From NCBI GenBank assembly GCA_963665545.2, contig CAXXKZ010000004.1, positions 1,266,389 through 1,330,388 of the forward strand: a stretch of DNA of 64,000 nucleotides. Reading direction: 5' to 3'. The position numbers and the translations under genes were made by a program. A model generated the notes under the pieces. It ran no database searches and was not told the DNA's origin. It saw only the letters and a list, made by a program, of their open reading frames with translations. Position 1 is the first letter of the stretch. Every line of letters starts with the position of its first letter. This stretch comes from G963665545 sp963665545. GTDB taxonomy: Bacteria; Pseudomonadota; Gammaproteobacteria; Xanthomonadales; SZUA-36. Shown here one piece after another: positions 1 through 7,132 of this stretch.

Positions 1-623
1 AGAAACCCGACGTAAAGGTCACCGATTTCGCCCAGATTCCATCGCTCCATGACCAGGCGCTGAAGCGTGGATGCTGCCGTTGTTTCGCCCGAAGCCGCAT
101 CAAGAACCAGCACAGAGTCACCCACCCCGAGTTGCGCAATCAGCTCATCCAGCGCCAGTTTGTCGCTGGACGGCATGGCATACACCCCGTTTGCCAGCGA
201 GCCAAAACCCAGCCAGAGCAGCCCTTTGCGCAACGCTTCGCGTTGATCATCGGCGACAAATGTCGGCAGGACTATGGTCCACTTTCGGTCCCAGTGTGCC
301 GCTGCATCCCGATATATCCGATGCGCGGCGCGCTCATAGTAGCTTTGCCCGGACTCACTGAAGCGGTAGAAACTGCGCCGGCCTCGCCGAACCGACTGCA
401 GCCAATCGTCCTGAACCAGCCGAAAGACCGCGGTGCGCACCCGGCGTTCGTTCATTCCCAGTGGCGACAGCAATTTAATCAGGCTGCCCAGCCAGATCTC
501 CCCACCGTGCTGAGTGATCGCATCGCCGAACACCGTAGTGATCAACGAAGTGCTGCTGATTTTGCCTTGCTGCATTCGCAGTGCCAGAAAGTCACCGAGG
601 TCGGCGCTCTTTGATGCGGGCAT
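1..623 (-). CDS. paaX: PaaX, phenylacetyl-CoA-responsive repressor (3' end beyond window)
   Basis: This is a GntR-like winged-helix repressor that in known systems blocks paa promoters until phenylacetyl-CoA binds. About 207 N-terminal residues are present of a family length near 300; the rest lies left of base 1. The reading begins MPASKSADLGDFLALRMQQG and carries the family signatures GGEIWLGSL, RVRTAVFRL and GRRSFY in the DNA-binding part, followed by the PaaX middle domain (WDRKW, GFGSLANGVYAMPS). It is the last visible gene of the paa operon, 29 bp after paaE. The ATG at 621-623 gives the expected family N-terminus. Identity rests on close motif-by-motif agreement with E. coli PaaX. Confidence 0.93.
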   Translation of the reverse strand, partial: MPASKSADLGDFLALRMQQGKISSTSLITTVFGDAITQHGGEIWLGSLIKLLSPLGMNERRVRTAVFRLVQDDWLQSVRRGRRSFYRFSESGQSYYERAAHRIYRDAAAHWDRKWTIVLPTFVADDQREALRKGLLWLGFGSLANGVYAMPSSDKLALDELIAQLGVGDSVLVLDAASGETTAASTLQRLVMERWNLGEIGDLYVGF

Positions 624-652
624 ATTCAGGACCAACGCGGATTCGCCCTGGC

Positions 653-1741
653 TCAAACCTGGTCGTAATCGACGACAACCTTCTCCGAAATCGGGTGAGA
701 TTGGCAGGTCAGAATGTAGCCCTTGTCGATTTCTTCGGCGCGCAATGCCTGATCGAGATCCATGTCCACCTGCCCTTCTTTGAGGTAGGCCCTGCAGGTC
801 GCGCAGACGCCACCCTTGCACGAGAAAGGCAAATCGACGCCATTGCGCAACCCGGCATCGAGAATATTTTCGCCGTCTGCATTGAGTTCGAAGCTGTAGG
901 CCCGTCCGCCGGAAAGCACGGTCACTTCGCTGACCAGACCCTGGTGTTGCTGGGCCCTGGCGTGGTGTTTTTCAACCACCCTCATCGCGTCTTCTGCCGA
1001 GGAGCCGAACAACTCAAAATGGATATGTTCTTCGGCGATGCCCTCGCCGCGCAAACCGCGTGAGACTTCGGAAATCATCGCTTCGGGGCCGCAGAGGAAA
1101 AATTCATCATGCTGCCGAATCGTAATCAGGCGGTGGTTAAGTTCACCGCCCTTGCGGTTATTGAGGTGGCCACTGAACAGATCCGACTCTTGCTGCTCGC
1201 GGCTGAAAATATTTACCCAGTGGAAGCGTTGCATGTATCGATTCTTCAGGAAAGACAGCTCATTGTGAAACATCATGCTGGCGGTTCGCTGATTGCCATA
1301 CAGCAGGGTCACGCGGGATCCAGGCTCGCGTTCAAGCACGGTCTTGATGATGGAGAGTACCGGCGTGATGCCGCTGCCGGCGCAAACACACAGGTAGTCG
1401 CGCTCGCGCTGCGGATCAAGTTCCGTGTAGAAATTGCCTTGCGGCGGCATCACGTCGATCACGTCGCCTTTTTTCAACGCCCCGTTGGCCCAACTGGAAA
1501 ACACTCCGCCCTCAACATGCTTTATGCCGACGCGCAAAGCGCCGTCGTCCAGTCCGGCACAGATCGAATAGGAGCGCCGGACTTCATCTCCGTTCAAGGC
1601 CTGCCTGAGCGTCAGGTATTGGCCCTGGTGGAAGGCAAAGGTATCCACCAGTTCGTCCGGCAGATCGAAGGTGACAACGACGGCGTTGTCGGTTTCCGCC
1701 TCGACGCTGCGCAGTTGCAAAGGATGAAAATGGCTGCTCAC
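653..1741 (-). CDS. paaE: PaaE, reductase of the phenylacetyl-CoA epoxidase
   Basis: It passes electrons from NADPH through FAD and a plant-type [2Fe-2S] cluster to the diiron epoxidase PaaA. The 362-residue protein has a ferredoxin-reductase FAD domain (RRSYSIC), a nucleotide-binding stretch GSGITPVL, and a C-terminal ferredoxin domain with cluster ligands C308, C313 and C316 in CKGGVCATC plus C346 in ILTCQ. E. coli PaaE is of similar size. The start chosen is the GTG at 1739-1741, which gives an N-terminus matching the family; a longer open frame upstream overlaps paaD and is not needed. It follows paaD by 10 bp and precedes paaX. Confidence 0.95.
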   Translation of the reverse strand: MSSHFHPLQLRSVEAETDNAVVVTFDLPDELVDTFAFHQGQYLTLRQALNGDEVRRSYSICAGLDDGALRVGIKHVEGGVFSSWANGALKKGDVIDVMPPQGNFYTELDPQRERDYLCVCAGSGITPVLSIIKTVLEREPGSRVTLLYGNQRTASMMFHNELSFLKNRYMQRFHWVNIFSREQQESDLFSGHLNNRKGGELNHRLITIRQHDEFFLCGPEAMISEVSRGLRGEGIAEEHIHFELFGSSAEDAMRVVEKHHARAQQHQGLVSEVTVLSGGRAYSFELNADGENILDAGLRNGVDLPFSCKGGVCATCRAYLKEGQVDMDLDQALRAEEIDKGYILTCQSHPISEKVVVDYDQV

Positions 1742-1751
1742 CCGGCGGCCC

Positions 1752-2342
1752 TCAAAAATGTTTGAAATAGTCAAATGGCTCGCTGCAACGGGTGCACTGG
1801 TAAAGCGCTTTGCAGGCGGTGGAGCCAAACTCGCTGATCAGCCGAGTAGCATTGCTGTCACACTGAGGGCAGCGGATTTCGACCTTGCCAGCATCCACTT
1901 CGCTGCTGGAGCCGTGCGGCGGTGCGATACCATAGGCGCGCAATTTTTTGCGTCCCTCGGCCGACATCCAGTCGGTGGTCCAGGCCGGCGACAGGCTGAA
2001 CTCAATCTTGACATCGGCACAACCGGCTTGCGCCAAAGTAGAGCGAATTGAGTCTTCAATGTCCCCCATCGCCGGGCAACCTGAATAAGTGGGCGTGATG
2101 GTCACGACCACCCGCTCGCCTTCCATCCTGGTGCCACGCAGTATGCCCAGATCACGGATCGTCAATACTGGTATTTCGGGGTCGGTGACCTGGTCCAACA
2201 GGCGTTGAATTTCCTCGGGCGCGGGCGTATTGAGTGTCAGGCGTTCTTTCGGCGCCCGTTTCACCCGTCCCGCGCTCTGCCCCACGCCCTGCCCCACGCC
2301 CGGCCCCACGCCCGGCATTGGGTTGGCCGCGACCGGGTTCAC
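1752..2342 (-). CDS. paaD: PaaD, Fe-S assembly-type factor for the phenylacetyl-CoA epoxidase
   Basis: PaaD is required for maturation or function of the PaaABCE epoxidase and carries an MIP18/DUF59 domain. Motifs seen are DPEIPVLTIRDLG, TPTYSGCPA, SPAWTTDWM, a CPQC..CTRC zinc-type cysteine pair region and the C-terminal EFGSTACKALYQC. The family core starts near residue 38. Ahead of it sits a Gly/Val/Pro-rich leader (GVGPGVGQGVGQ) encoded by 12-bp tandem repeats. The GTG at 2340-2342 lies just after the paaC stop; an ATG about eight codons downstream is an alternative start. At 196 residues it is longer than E. coli PaaD (about 165), the excess being the repeat leader. Confidence 0.93.
   Translation of the reverse strand: MNPVAANPMPGVGPGVGQGVGQSAGRVKRAPKERLTLNTPAPEEIQRLLDQVTDPEIPVLTIRDLGILRGTRMEGERVVVTITPTYSGCPAMGDIEDSIRSTLAQAGCADVKIEFSLSPAWTTDWMSAEGRKKLRAYGIAPPHGSSSEVDAGKVEIRCPQCDSNATRLISEFGSTACKALYQCTRCSEPFDYFKHF
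2272..2319. repeat. 12-bp tandem repeats in the 5' end of paaD
   Basis: Four units of 12 bp run head to tail: GCGCTCTGCCCC, ACGCCCTGCCCC, ACGCCCGGCCCC and ACGCCCGGCATT on the plus strand. They encode the Gly-Val-Gly-Pro/Gln leader of PaaD directly after its start region. The period keeps the reading frame, and the unit resembles those in paaC and ahead of nuoN. Confidence 0.85.
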
Positions 2343-2346
2343 AGGC

Positions 2347-3198
2347 TCACCACTGCAGGCCCGGATAGGCGCGTTGCATGAATTGCATTTCCGACAGCAG
2401 AAAACCCAGGTGCTCGGTATGCTTGCCGTCGCGGCCGCCACTGATCGACCAGTCGCCCTCGGGTATCGACAGGGTCGCCTCGGTCAGGACGGCGTGCACT
2501 TCTTCATCCCAGGCCGTTTTGAGAGCGGTCCGGTCAACCGCAATGCCATCTGCGGCGAGGCGTTCTTCATCGGCAGGCATCTCGAAAAACTCGGGCACAT
2601 AACCCCACAGGCTATCCACTGCAGACTGGATGCGTGCATGACTCTCTGGCGTGCCGTCCCCAAGGCGCAACACCCAGTCCCGACTGCGGCGCAGGTGGTA
2701 GCGGCTTTCCTTGACGGCCTTGGTGGCAATCGCGGCCAAGGTTTCGTCGCCGGATTGTGTCAGCGCCTGCTGGAACAGATTGTCGAACGCATCAAGCAGG
2801 TATTGCCGTGCAATGGTATGGGCGAAGTCGCCGATTGGCAGCTCACAAATCAACAGATTGCGGTAATCGCGGCAGTCCCGCAGGAAGGCCAGGTCATCCT
2901 CGGTTCTTGCTTCGCCTTCGCACGCCGCGGCATAGCTGTAAAACATTCGCGCGCGGCCGACGAAATCCAGCGCCACGTTGGTCAACGCCAGGTCTTCTTC
3001 CAGGAATGGCGCATGGGACGACCACTCGGACAGGCGATGTCCAATGGTTAGTGCATCATCCCCCAGGGCAATCGCGTAATTGACCAGGTCTTCATTACGC
3101 CCGGGTTGTGCGCCGGATTGGGCCCCGGATTGGGCCCCGGATTGGGCACTGGGTTGTGCGCCGGGTTGGGTGCTGCAATGGGAAATATCTTCAGACAT
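2347..3198 (-). CDS. paaC: PaaC, structural subunit of the phenylacetyl-CoA epoxidase
   Basis: PaaC is the catalytically inactive ferritin-like partner that stabilises PaaA in the epoxidase core. Of 283 residues, the family body begins near residue 35 (LVNYAIALGDDALTIGHRLSEW) and carries HAPFLEEDLALTNVALDFVG, ESRYHLRRSRDW and the C-terminal HTEHLGFLLSEMQFMQRAYPG. Residues 11-33 are an extra Gln/Gly/Ala/Ser/Pro leader made by a 12-bp tandem repeat, absent from E. coli PaaC. The ATG at 3196-3198 is chosen; no internal ATG would remove the repeat and leave the domain intact. The stop lies 5 bp before the chosen paaD GTG. Confidence 0.94.
   Translation of the reverse strand: MSEDISHCSTQPGAQPSAQSGAQSGAQSGAQPGRNEDLVNYAIALGDDALTIGHRLSEWSSHAPFLEEDLALTNVALDFVGRARMFYSYAAACEGEARTEDDLAFLRDCRDYRNLLICELPIGDFAHTIARQYLLDAFDNLFQQALTQSGDETLAAIATKAVKESRYHLRRSRDWVLRLGDGTPESHARIQSAVDSLWGYVPEFFEMPADEERLAADGIAVDRTALKTAWDEEVHAVLTEATLSIPEGDWSISGGRDGKHTEHLGFLLSEMQFMQRAYPGLQW
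3101..3172. repeat. Six 12-bp tandem repeat units in the 5' end of paaC
   Basis: Plus-strand units are CCGGGTTGTGCG, CCGGATTGGGCC (twice), CCGGATTGGGCA, CTGGGTTGTGCG and CCGGGTTGGGTG. They encode the PaaC leader. Rotated and read on the minus strand, the central unit is CCCAATCCGGGG, one base from the CCCAACCCGGGG (plus-strand) unit found between nuoM and nuoN. Confidence 0.9.
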
Positions 3199-3238
3199 CG
3201 TGTTGGGTCCTGATTGCGCCGCTGGCCTGAGCGGCTCC

Positions 3239-3526
3239 TCACATGTTTTTCAGTTCTTCCGGCAATTCGTAGTGCGTGGCGTGCCGGTAGGGCTTGTCGT
3301 CCATGGGGTCGTAAAATGATGCCACGTCGCTCTCCTGGGAGGCGATGATGTCACCGGATTTCACCACCCAGATGCTGACGCCTTCGCTGCGGCGCAGATA
3401 GACATCGCGAGCATACGCCAGGGCCTGCTCGTGGTCCTCGGCGTGGAGGCTGCCGACATGGCGATGATCAAGGCCGCGCTTGGAGCGTATAAACACCTCA
3501 AACAAAGGTAGGCTTCTGTTACTCAC
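3239..3526 (-). CDS. paaB: PaaB, small subunit of the phenylacetyl-CoA epoxidase
   Basis: PaaB bridges PaaAC heterodimers and is required for epoxidase activity. The 95-residue product has the family signatures LFEVFIRSKRGLDHRHVGSL, ALAYARDVYLRR and GVSIWVVKS, with a C-terminus typical of PaaB. It starts with GTG at 3524-3526, preceded by GGAGAG about a dozen bases upstream. It lies between paaA and paaC in the canonical ABCDE order, with gaps of about 40 bp on either side. Confidence 0.96.
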   Translation of the reverse strand: MSNRSLPLFEVFIRSKRGLDHRHVGSLHAEDHEQALAYARDVYLRRSEGVSIWVVKSGDIIASQESDVASFYDPMDDKPYRHATHYELPEELKNM

Positions 3527-3565
3527 CGGGACTCTCTCCTGCTCATGTGTCGATGTGGCGCATGC

Positions 3566-4522
3566 TCACGCTACCCTGGCGACCTTTCTGGCACGCCGTT
3601 TATCATCGTAAGCGTGCATCGCTTCACGCACCCACTGGCCGTTTTCGTGGGCCTGGGTATGGTGCGCGAGTCGCTGCCGGTTGCAGGGGCCATTGCCAGA
3701 GATCACCTGCATAAATTCATCCCAGTCAATCTCACCAAAATCGTAGGCGCCGCGTTCTTCATTCCACTTCAGATCGGGATCAGGGACGCTCAGGCCGATC
3801 AGCTCCGCCTGGGGGATGGTCTGATCGATGAATCGCTGTCTGAGCGTATCGTTGCTCTCACGCTTGAGTTTCCATTGCATGGATTTGGCGCTGTGGGCCG
3901 ACTCCGCATCGTGCGGGCCGAACATCATCAGCGAGGGCCACCACCAGCGGTCAATGGCGTCCTGGGCCATGGCTTGTTGCTCCGGGCTGCCCTGGGCCAG
4001 CACCATCATGATCTGGTAACCCTGGCGCTGATGGAAACTCTCTTCCTTGCAGATTCTGATCATGGCACGTGAGTAGGGGCCGTACGAAGTCCGCTGCAAC
4101 GACACCTGGTTGACGATGGCCGCGCCGTCCACCAGCCAGCCGATGGCGCCGACATCCGCCCAGGTCAGGGTGGGATAGTTGAATATCGAGGCGTACTTGG
4201 CCTTGCCCTGGTGCAGCGCTTCGAGCATGTCCTCCCTTGAGGTACCCAGCGTTTCAGCCGCGCTGTAGAGATACAGGCCGTGGCCACCTTCGTCCTGCAC
4301 CTTGGCCATCAATATGGCCTTGCGATGCAGGGTCGGCGCGCGGGTTATCCAGTTGCCCTCCGGCTGCATGCCGATGACTTCGGAGTGTGCATGCTGCGAC
4401 ATCTGGCGCAGCACCGTTTTGCGGAATGCGTCCGGCATCCAGTCCTTGGGCTCAATGCGGCTGTCGTTGGCCACTTTCTCGTCGAAGGCCGCCTGGAGTG
4501 ATTCGTTTGCTTGTTCAGACAT
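3566..4522 (-). CDS. paaA: PaaA, diiron oxygenase subunit of phenylacetyl-CoA epoxidase
   Basis: It inserts one oxygen atom of O2 into the aromatic ring of phenylacetyl-CoA, giving the 1,2-epoxide. The 318-residue protein shows the diiron signature: E48 (HSEV), E78 and H81 (DEGGH), and E160/E161 with H164 (CKEESFH). YNYPTLTW-like text appears as IFNYPTLTWADVG. Length and start (ATG at 4520-4522) agree with the family. The 82 bp upstream is AT-rich and holds an inverted repeat, so paaABCDE may have its own promoter besides read-through from paaJ. Confidence 0.97.
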   Translation of the reverse strand: MSEQANESLQAAFDEKVANDSRIEPKDWMPDAFRKTVLRQMSQHAHSEVIGMQPEGNWITRAPTLHRKAILMAKVQDEGGHGLYLYSAAETLGTSREDMLEALHQGKAKYASIFNYPTLTWADVGAIGWLVDGAAIVNQVSLQRTSYGPYSRAMIRICKEESFHQRQGYQIMMVLAQGSPEQQAMAQDAIDRWWWPSLMMFGPHDAESAHSAKSMQWKLKRESNDTLRQRFIDQTIPQAELIGLSVPDPDLKWNEERGAYDFGEIDWDEFMQVISGNGPCNRQRLAHHTQAHENGQWVREAMHAYDDKRRARKVARVA

Positions 4523-4542
4523 GCTGTTCAGCCTTTACAAAT

Positions 4543-4582
4543 TGATACATAAATAGCCTAGAGTAACGACATTATTGTATCA
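4543..4582. promoter_or_regulatory. AT-rich gap upstream of paaA with a 7-bp inverted repeat
   Basis: The 82 bp between paaJ and paaA contain TGATACA (4543-4549) and its exact reverse complement TGTATCA (4576-4582), centred 33 bp apart, in a stretch markedly richer in A and T than its neighbours. Such spaced half-sites suit a dimeric repressor such as PaaX, but the bases do not give the published PaaX motif exactly. Function is inferred. Confidence 0.35.
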
Positions 4583-4604
4583 CTTAAGCTGTCGCGAATA
4601 AAGC

Positions 4605-5810
4605 TCACACACGCTCCAGAATGATCGCAATGCCCTGCCCCACGCCGATGCACATGGTGCACAAGGCATAGCGGCCGTGGCTGCGCTGCAACTGGTAAAC
4701 GGCGGTTGCAACGAGCCGTGCGCCGCTCATGCCCAGCGGATGCCCCAATGCAATTGCGCCACCGTTGGGATTAACCTGCTCGGCATCGTCAGGCAAGCCC
4801 AATTGACGCAGACAGGCGAGTGATTGAGCCGCGAATGCTTCATTCAGCTCGATGACGTCCATGACCTCAATGTCAAGCCCGGCAATTTCAAGTGCCTTGT
4901 GGGTGGCAGGCACCGGTCCGATGCCCATGATGCGAGGCGCCACGCCGGCGGTGGCCATGGCCACGACACGCGCCCTGGGTTCCAGGCCGTGTTTGGCGGC
5001 TGCGGCTTCCGAGGACAGCAACAATGCGGCAGAGCCATCATTGATGCCCGACGCATTGCCCGCGGTAACGGTGCCGTTGTCTCGAAACGGCGTGGGCAGT
5101 TTTGCCAACGCTTCGAGGGTCGTCCCGGGCCGCAAGTGCTCGTCCGCGTCCACGATCAACGGCTCCTGCTTTCTGCGCGGCACTGCAACCGGAGTGATTT
5201 CTTCCCCGAATATGCCTGCCTGCTGGGCGGCGGCTGCCCGCATCTGGCTGCGCAAGGCGAAGGCGTCCTGATCTTCACGGCTGATTGCAAAATCTTCGGC
5301 GACGTTTTCAGCGGTCTCGGGCATTGAGTCCACACCATATTGCGCCTTCATGGCGCGATTGATGAAACGCCAACCCATGGTGGTATCGAACACTTCCGCT
5401 CTGCGACTGAAGGCGGCCGTGGCCTTGCCCGTCACGAATGGCGCTCGACTCATTGATTCCACGCCCCCGGCCAGCATCAAGGCGGCCTCCCCGCAACGAA
5501 TGGCCCGGGCGGCCGATCCGATCGCATCCATGCCCGAACCGCACAGCCGATTAAGCGTCAGCCCGCCGGTGGTTTCCGGCAGGCCCGCCAGCAGCGCGCT
5601 CATTCGCGCCACGTTGCGGTTGTCTTCTCCCGCCTGGTTGGCACAGCCGAAATAGACATCGTCGACTTGCGTCCAGTCAACAGCGCTATTGCGCTCCTGG
5701 ATGGCACGCAGTGAAGCCGCGCCGAGGTCATCGGCCCGCACGGCCGACAGGGAACCGCCGTAGCGCCCGATGGGTGTGCGCACGGCATCACAAATGAATG
5801 CTTCGGTCAT
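4605..5810 (-). CDS. paaJ: PaaJ-type thiolase (3-oxoadipyl-CoA / 3-oxo-5,6-dehydrosuberyl-CoA)
   Basis: This thiolase cleaves the beta-oxidation-like intermediates of the paa pathway to acetyl-CoA and succinyl-CoA. The 401-residue protein has the acyl-accepting C90 (NRLCGSG), the NEAFAA block, the catalytic His in GGAIALGHPLG and the second Cys in CTMCIGVGQG. An N-terminal extension of 28 codons is open upstream, but the ATG at 5808-5810 gives the standard start (MTEAFICDAVRTPIGRYGG), which strongly resembles PcaF/PaaJ. Its place inside the paa operon favours PaaJ over PcaF. It sits 16 bp after paaI. Confidence 0.92.
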   Translation of the reverse strand: MTEAFICDAVRTPIGRYGGSLSAVRADDLGAASLRAIQERNSAVDWTQVDDVYFGCANQAGEDNRNVARMSALLAGLPETTGGLTLNRLCGSGMDAIGSAARAIRCGEAALMLAGGVESMSRAPFVTGKATAAFSRRAEVFDTTMGWRFINRAMKAQYGVDSMPETAENVAEDFAISREDQDAFALRSQMRAAAAQQAGIFGEEITPVAVPRRKQEPLIVDADEHLRPGTTLEALAKLPTPFRDNGTVTAGNASGINDGSAALLLSSEAAAAKHGLEPRARVVAMATAGVAPRIMGIGPVPATHKALEIAGLDIEVMDVIELNEAFAAQSLACLRQLGLPDDAEQVNPNGGAIALGHPLGMSGARLVATAVYQLQRSHGRYALCTMCIGVGQGIAIILERV

Positions 5811-5826
5811 GTCGTCTCCTGAATTC

Positions 5827-6291
5827 CTATTCTTCGATGAGGGGCTTGCCCAGGGAAGATGACCTGCCCCTGAGATGGGCCACAACTTTGCCACCCTGTT
5901 GGGTCACTGTCACGTCGAACAGGCCTGTTCTGCGGGTCAGGCTGCGCTCCTCAGCCACAGCCGTCAGTACATCGCCCAGCAACGCCGGTCGCACGAAGTC
6001 TATGGCGCAATTCATCGCCACCGATGACTCATTGCGTGAATTGCAGGCAAACGCAAAGGCCGAATCGGCCAGGGTGAAAATCAGCCCGCCATGACAGATC
6101 TGGTGCCCGTTAACCATGTCCTCGCGCACCGCCATGTTGACCTCGGCGCGGCCTGCTGTAACCTCGACAATTTCCATGCCCAGCCTTTGCGATGCAATGT
6201 CAGCGGACCACAGCACTTCGACGCAACGTCGCGCCAGCGCATCTTCTGGTCCGGTCTCAGCCAGGTGCGGGCCTTGGCGCCCCTCACTCAC
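5827..6291 (-). CDS. paaI: PaaI, hotdog-fold hydroxyphenylacetyl-CoA thioesterase
   Basis: PaaI hydrolyses dead-end acyl-CoA intermediates and so frees CoA during phenylacetate breakdown. The 154-residue hotdog protein carries NGHQICHGGLIFTLADSAF, in which D76 corresponds to the catalytic aspartate of E. coli PaaI, and CAIDFVRP further on. The GTG at 6289-6291 is chosen because it overlaps the paaG stop by 8 bp and gives the right length. A longer open frame upstream lies wholly inside paaG in another frame and is a shadow. Confidence 0.93.
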   Translation of the reverse strand: MSEGRQGPHLAETGPEDALARRCVEVLWSADIASQRLGMEIVEVTAGRAEVNMAVREDMVNGHQICHGGLIFTLADSAFAFACNSRNESSVAMNCAIDFVRPALLGDVLTAVAEERSLTRRTGLFDVTVTQQGGKVVAHLRGRSSSLGKPLIEE

Positions 6292-7075
6292 CCTTAAATA
6301 CCGCTGCGCGTTTGGCCAGGAATGCCGCGACGCCTTCCTGGTAATCGTGGCTGTGTCCGAGTTCCTGCATGGTGTCGCGCTCAAGGTCCAGTTGCTGGTC
6401 GAGGCTGTTGCTGGTGGACGCGGCAAGCAGTTGCTTGATCTTGCCCAGGCCACGGGTGGGCTGGGTCGCCAGGTGCGCGGCCAACTTCCGGGCCTCGACC
6501 ATCAGCTGATCATCATCGACACACTTCCAGATCATGCCCCAGGCTTCAGCCTTTTCGGCGGGCAGCTTGTCGCCCAGCATGGCCAGTCCTCGAGCGCGCG
6601 GCAGTCCCACCGCGCGCGGCAGATTCCAGCTGCCGCCTGAGTCGGGCACCAGGCCAATCTTGCAAAACACCTGGATAAAGCTGGCCGAACGCGCAGCCAA
6701 AACGATGTCGCATGCCAGGGCCAGGCTGGCGCCAGCGCCCGCGGCAACGCCGTTGACCGCGCAGACAACCGGCTTGGGTAATTTCATGATGCTGCGAATC
6801 AGCGGGTTGTAATTTTTGTCCACCGACTCGCCAAGGTTGGGCGGACCGGCGTCTGCCGTCACCGTGCGGTCACCCAGGTCCTGGCCGGCGCAGAATCCAC
6901 GGCCGTTGGCGGTCAACAACAGGCAGCGCACCGCCGAATCCTCAGTCACCTGCCGCATGGCCTGGCGGACTTCTTCATGCATTTCTGAGTTGAAGCTGTT
7001 CAATGAATCCGGCCGGTTCAGGGTCAAGGTGGCGACCCCGGCGTCAATGTTGAATTCGATGGCGTTGTAGCTCAT
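6284..7075 (-). CDS. paaG: PaaG, ring-1,2-epoxyphenylacetyl-CoA isomerase
   Basis: A crotonase-fold enzyme that rearranges the epoxide to the seven-membered oxepin-CoA. It has 263 residues with TLNRPDSLNSFN, the oxyanion-hole stretch GRGFCAGQDLGDR, VNGVAAGAGASLAL and D145 in GLVPDSGGSW, which aligns with the catalytic Asp of E. coli PaaG. The ATG at 7073-7075 is taken as start since it gives MSYNAIEFNID; another ATG four codons upstream adds only MRNH. It overlaps paaI and follows paaZ by 57 bp. Confidence 0.94.
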   Translation of the reverse strand: MSYNAIEFNIDAGVATLTLNRPDSLNSFNSEMHEEVRQAMRQVTEDSAVRCLLLTANGRGFCAGQDLGDRTVTADAGPPNLGESVDKNYNPLIRSIMKLPKPVVCAVNGVAAGAGASLALACDIVLAARSASFIQVFCKIGLVPDSGGSWNLPRAVGLPRARGLAMLGDKLPAEKAEAWGMIWKCVDDDQLMVEARKLAAHLATQPTRGLGKIKQLLAASTSNSLDQQLDLERDTMQELGHSHDYQEGVAAFLAKRAAVFKGE

Positions 7076-7132
7076 GTGATTTCTCATGTGGAGATGTTTG
7101 CTTGTCTGCGTTCAATGTTGGGCGGGCAGGAT

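Noticed and set aside
3101..3172. CRISPR-like array at the 12-bp repeats
   Set aside because: Units are only 12 bp, have no spacers and stay in the paaC reading frame.
4605..5894. Longer N-terminus for the thiolase
   Set aside because: The 28 added codons have no thiolase text and overlap the paaI 3' end; the internal ATG gives the family start.
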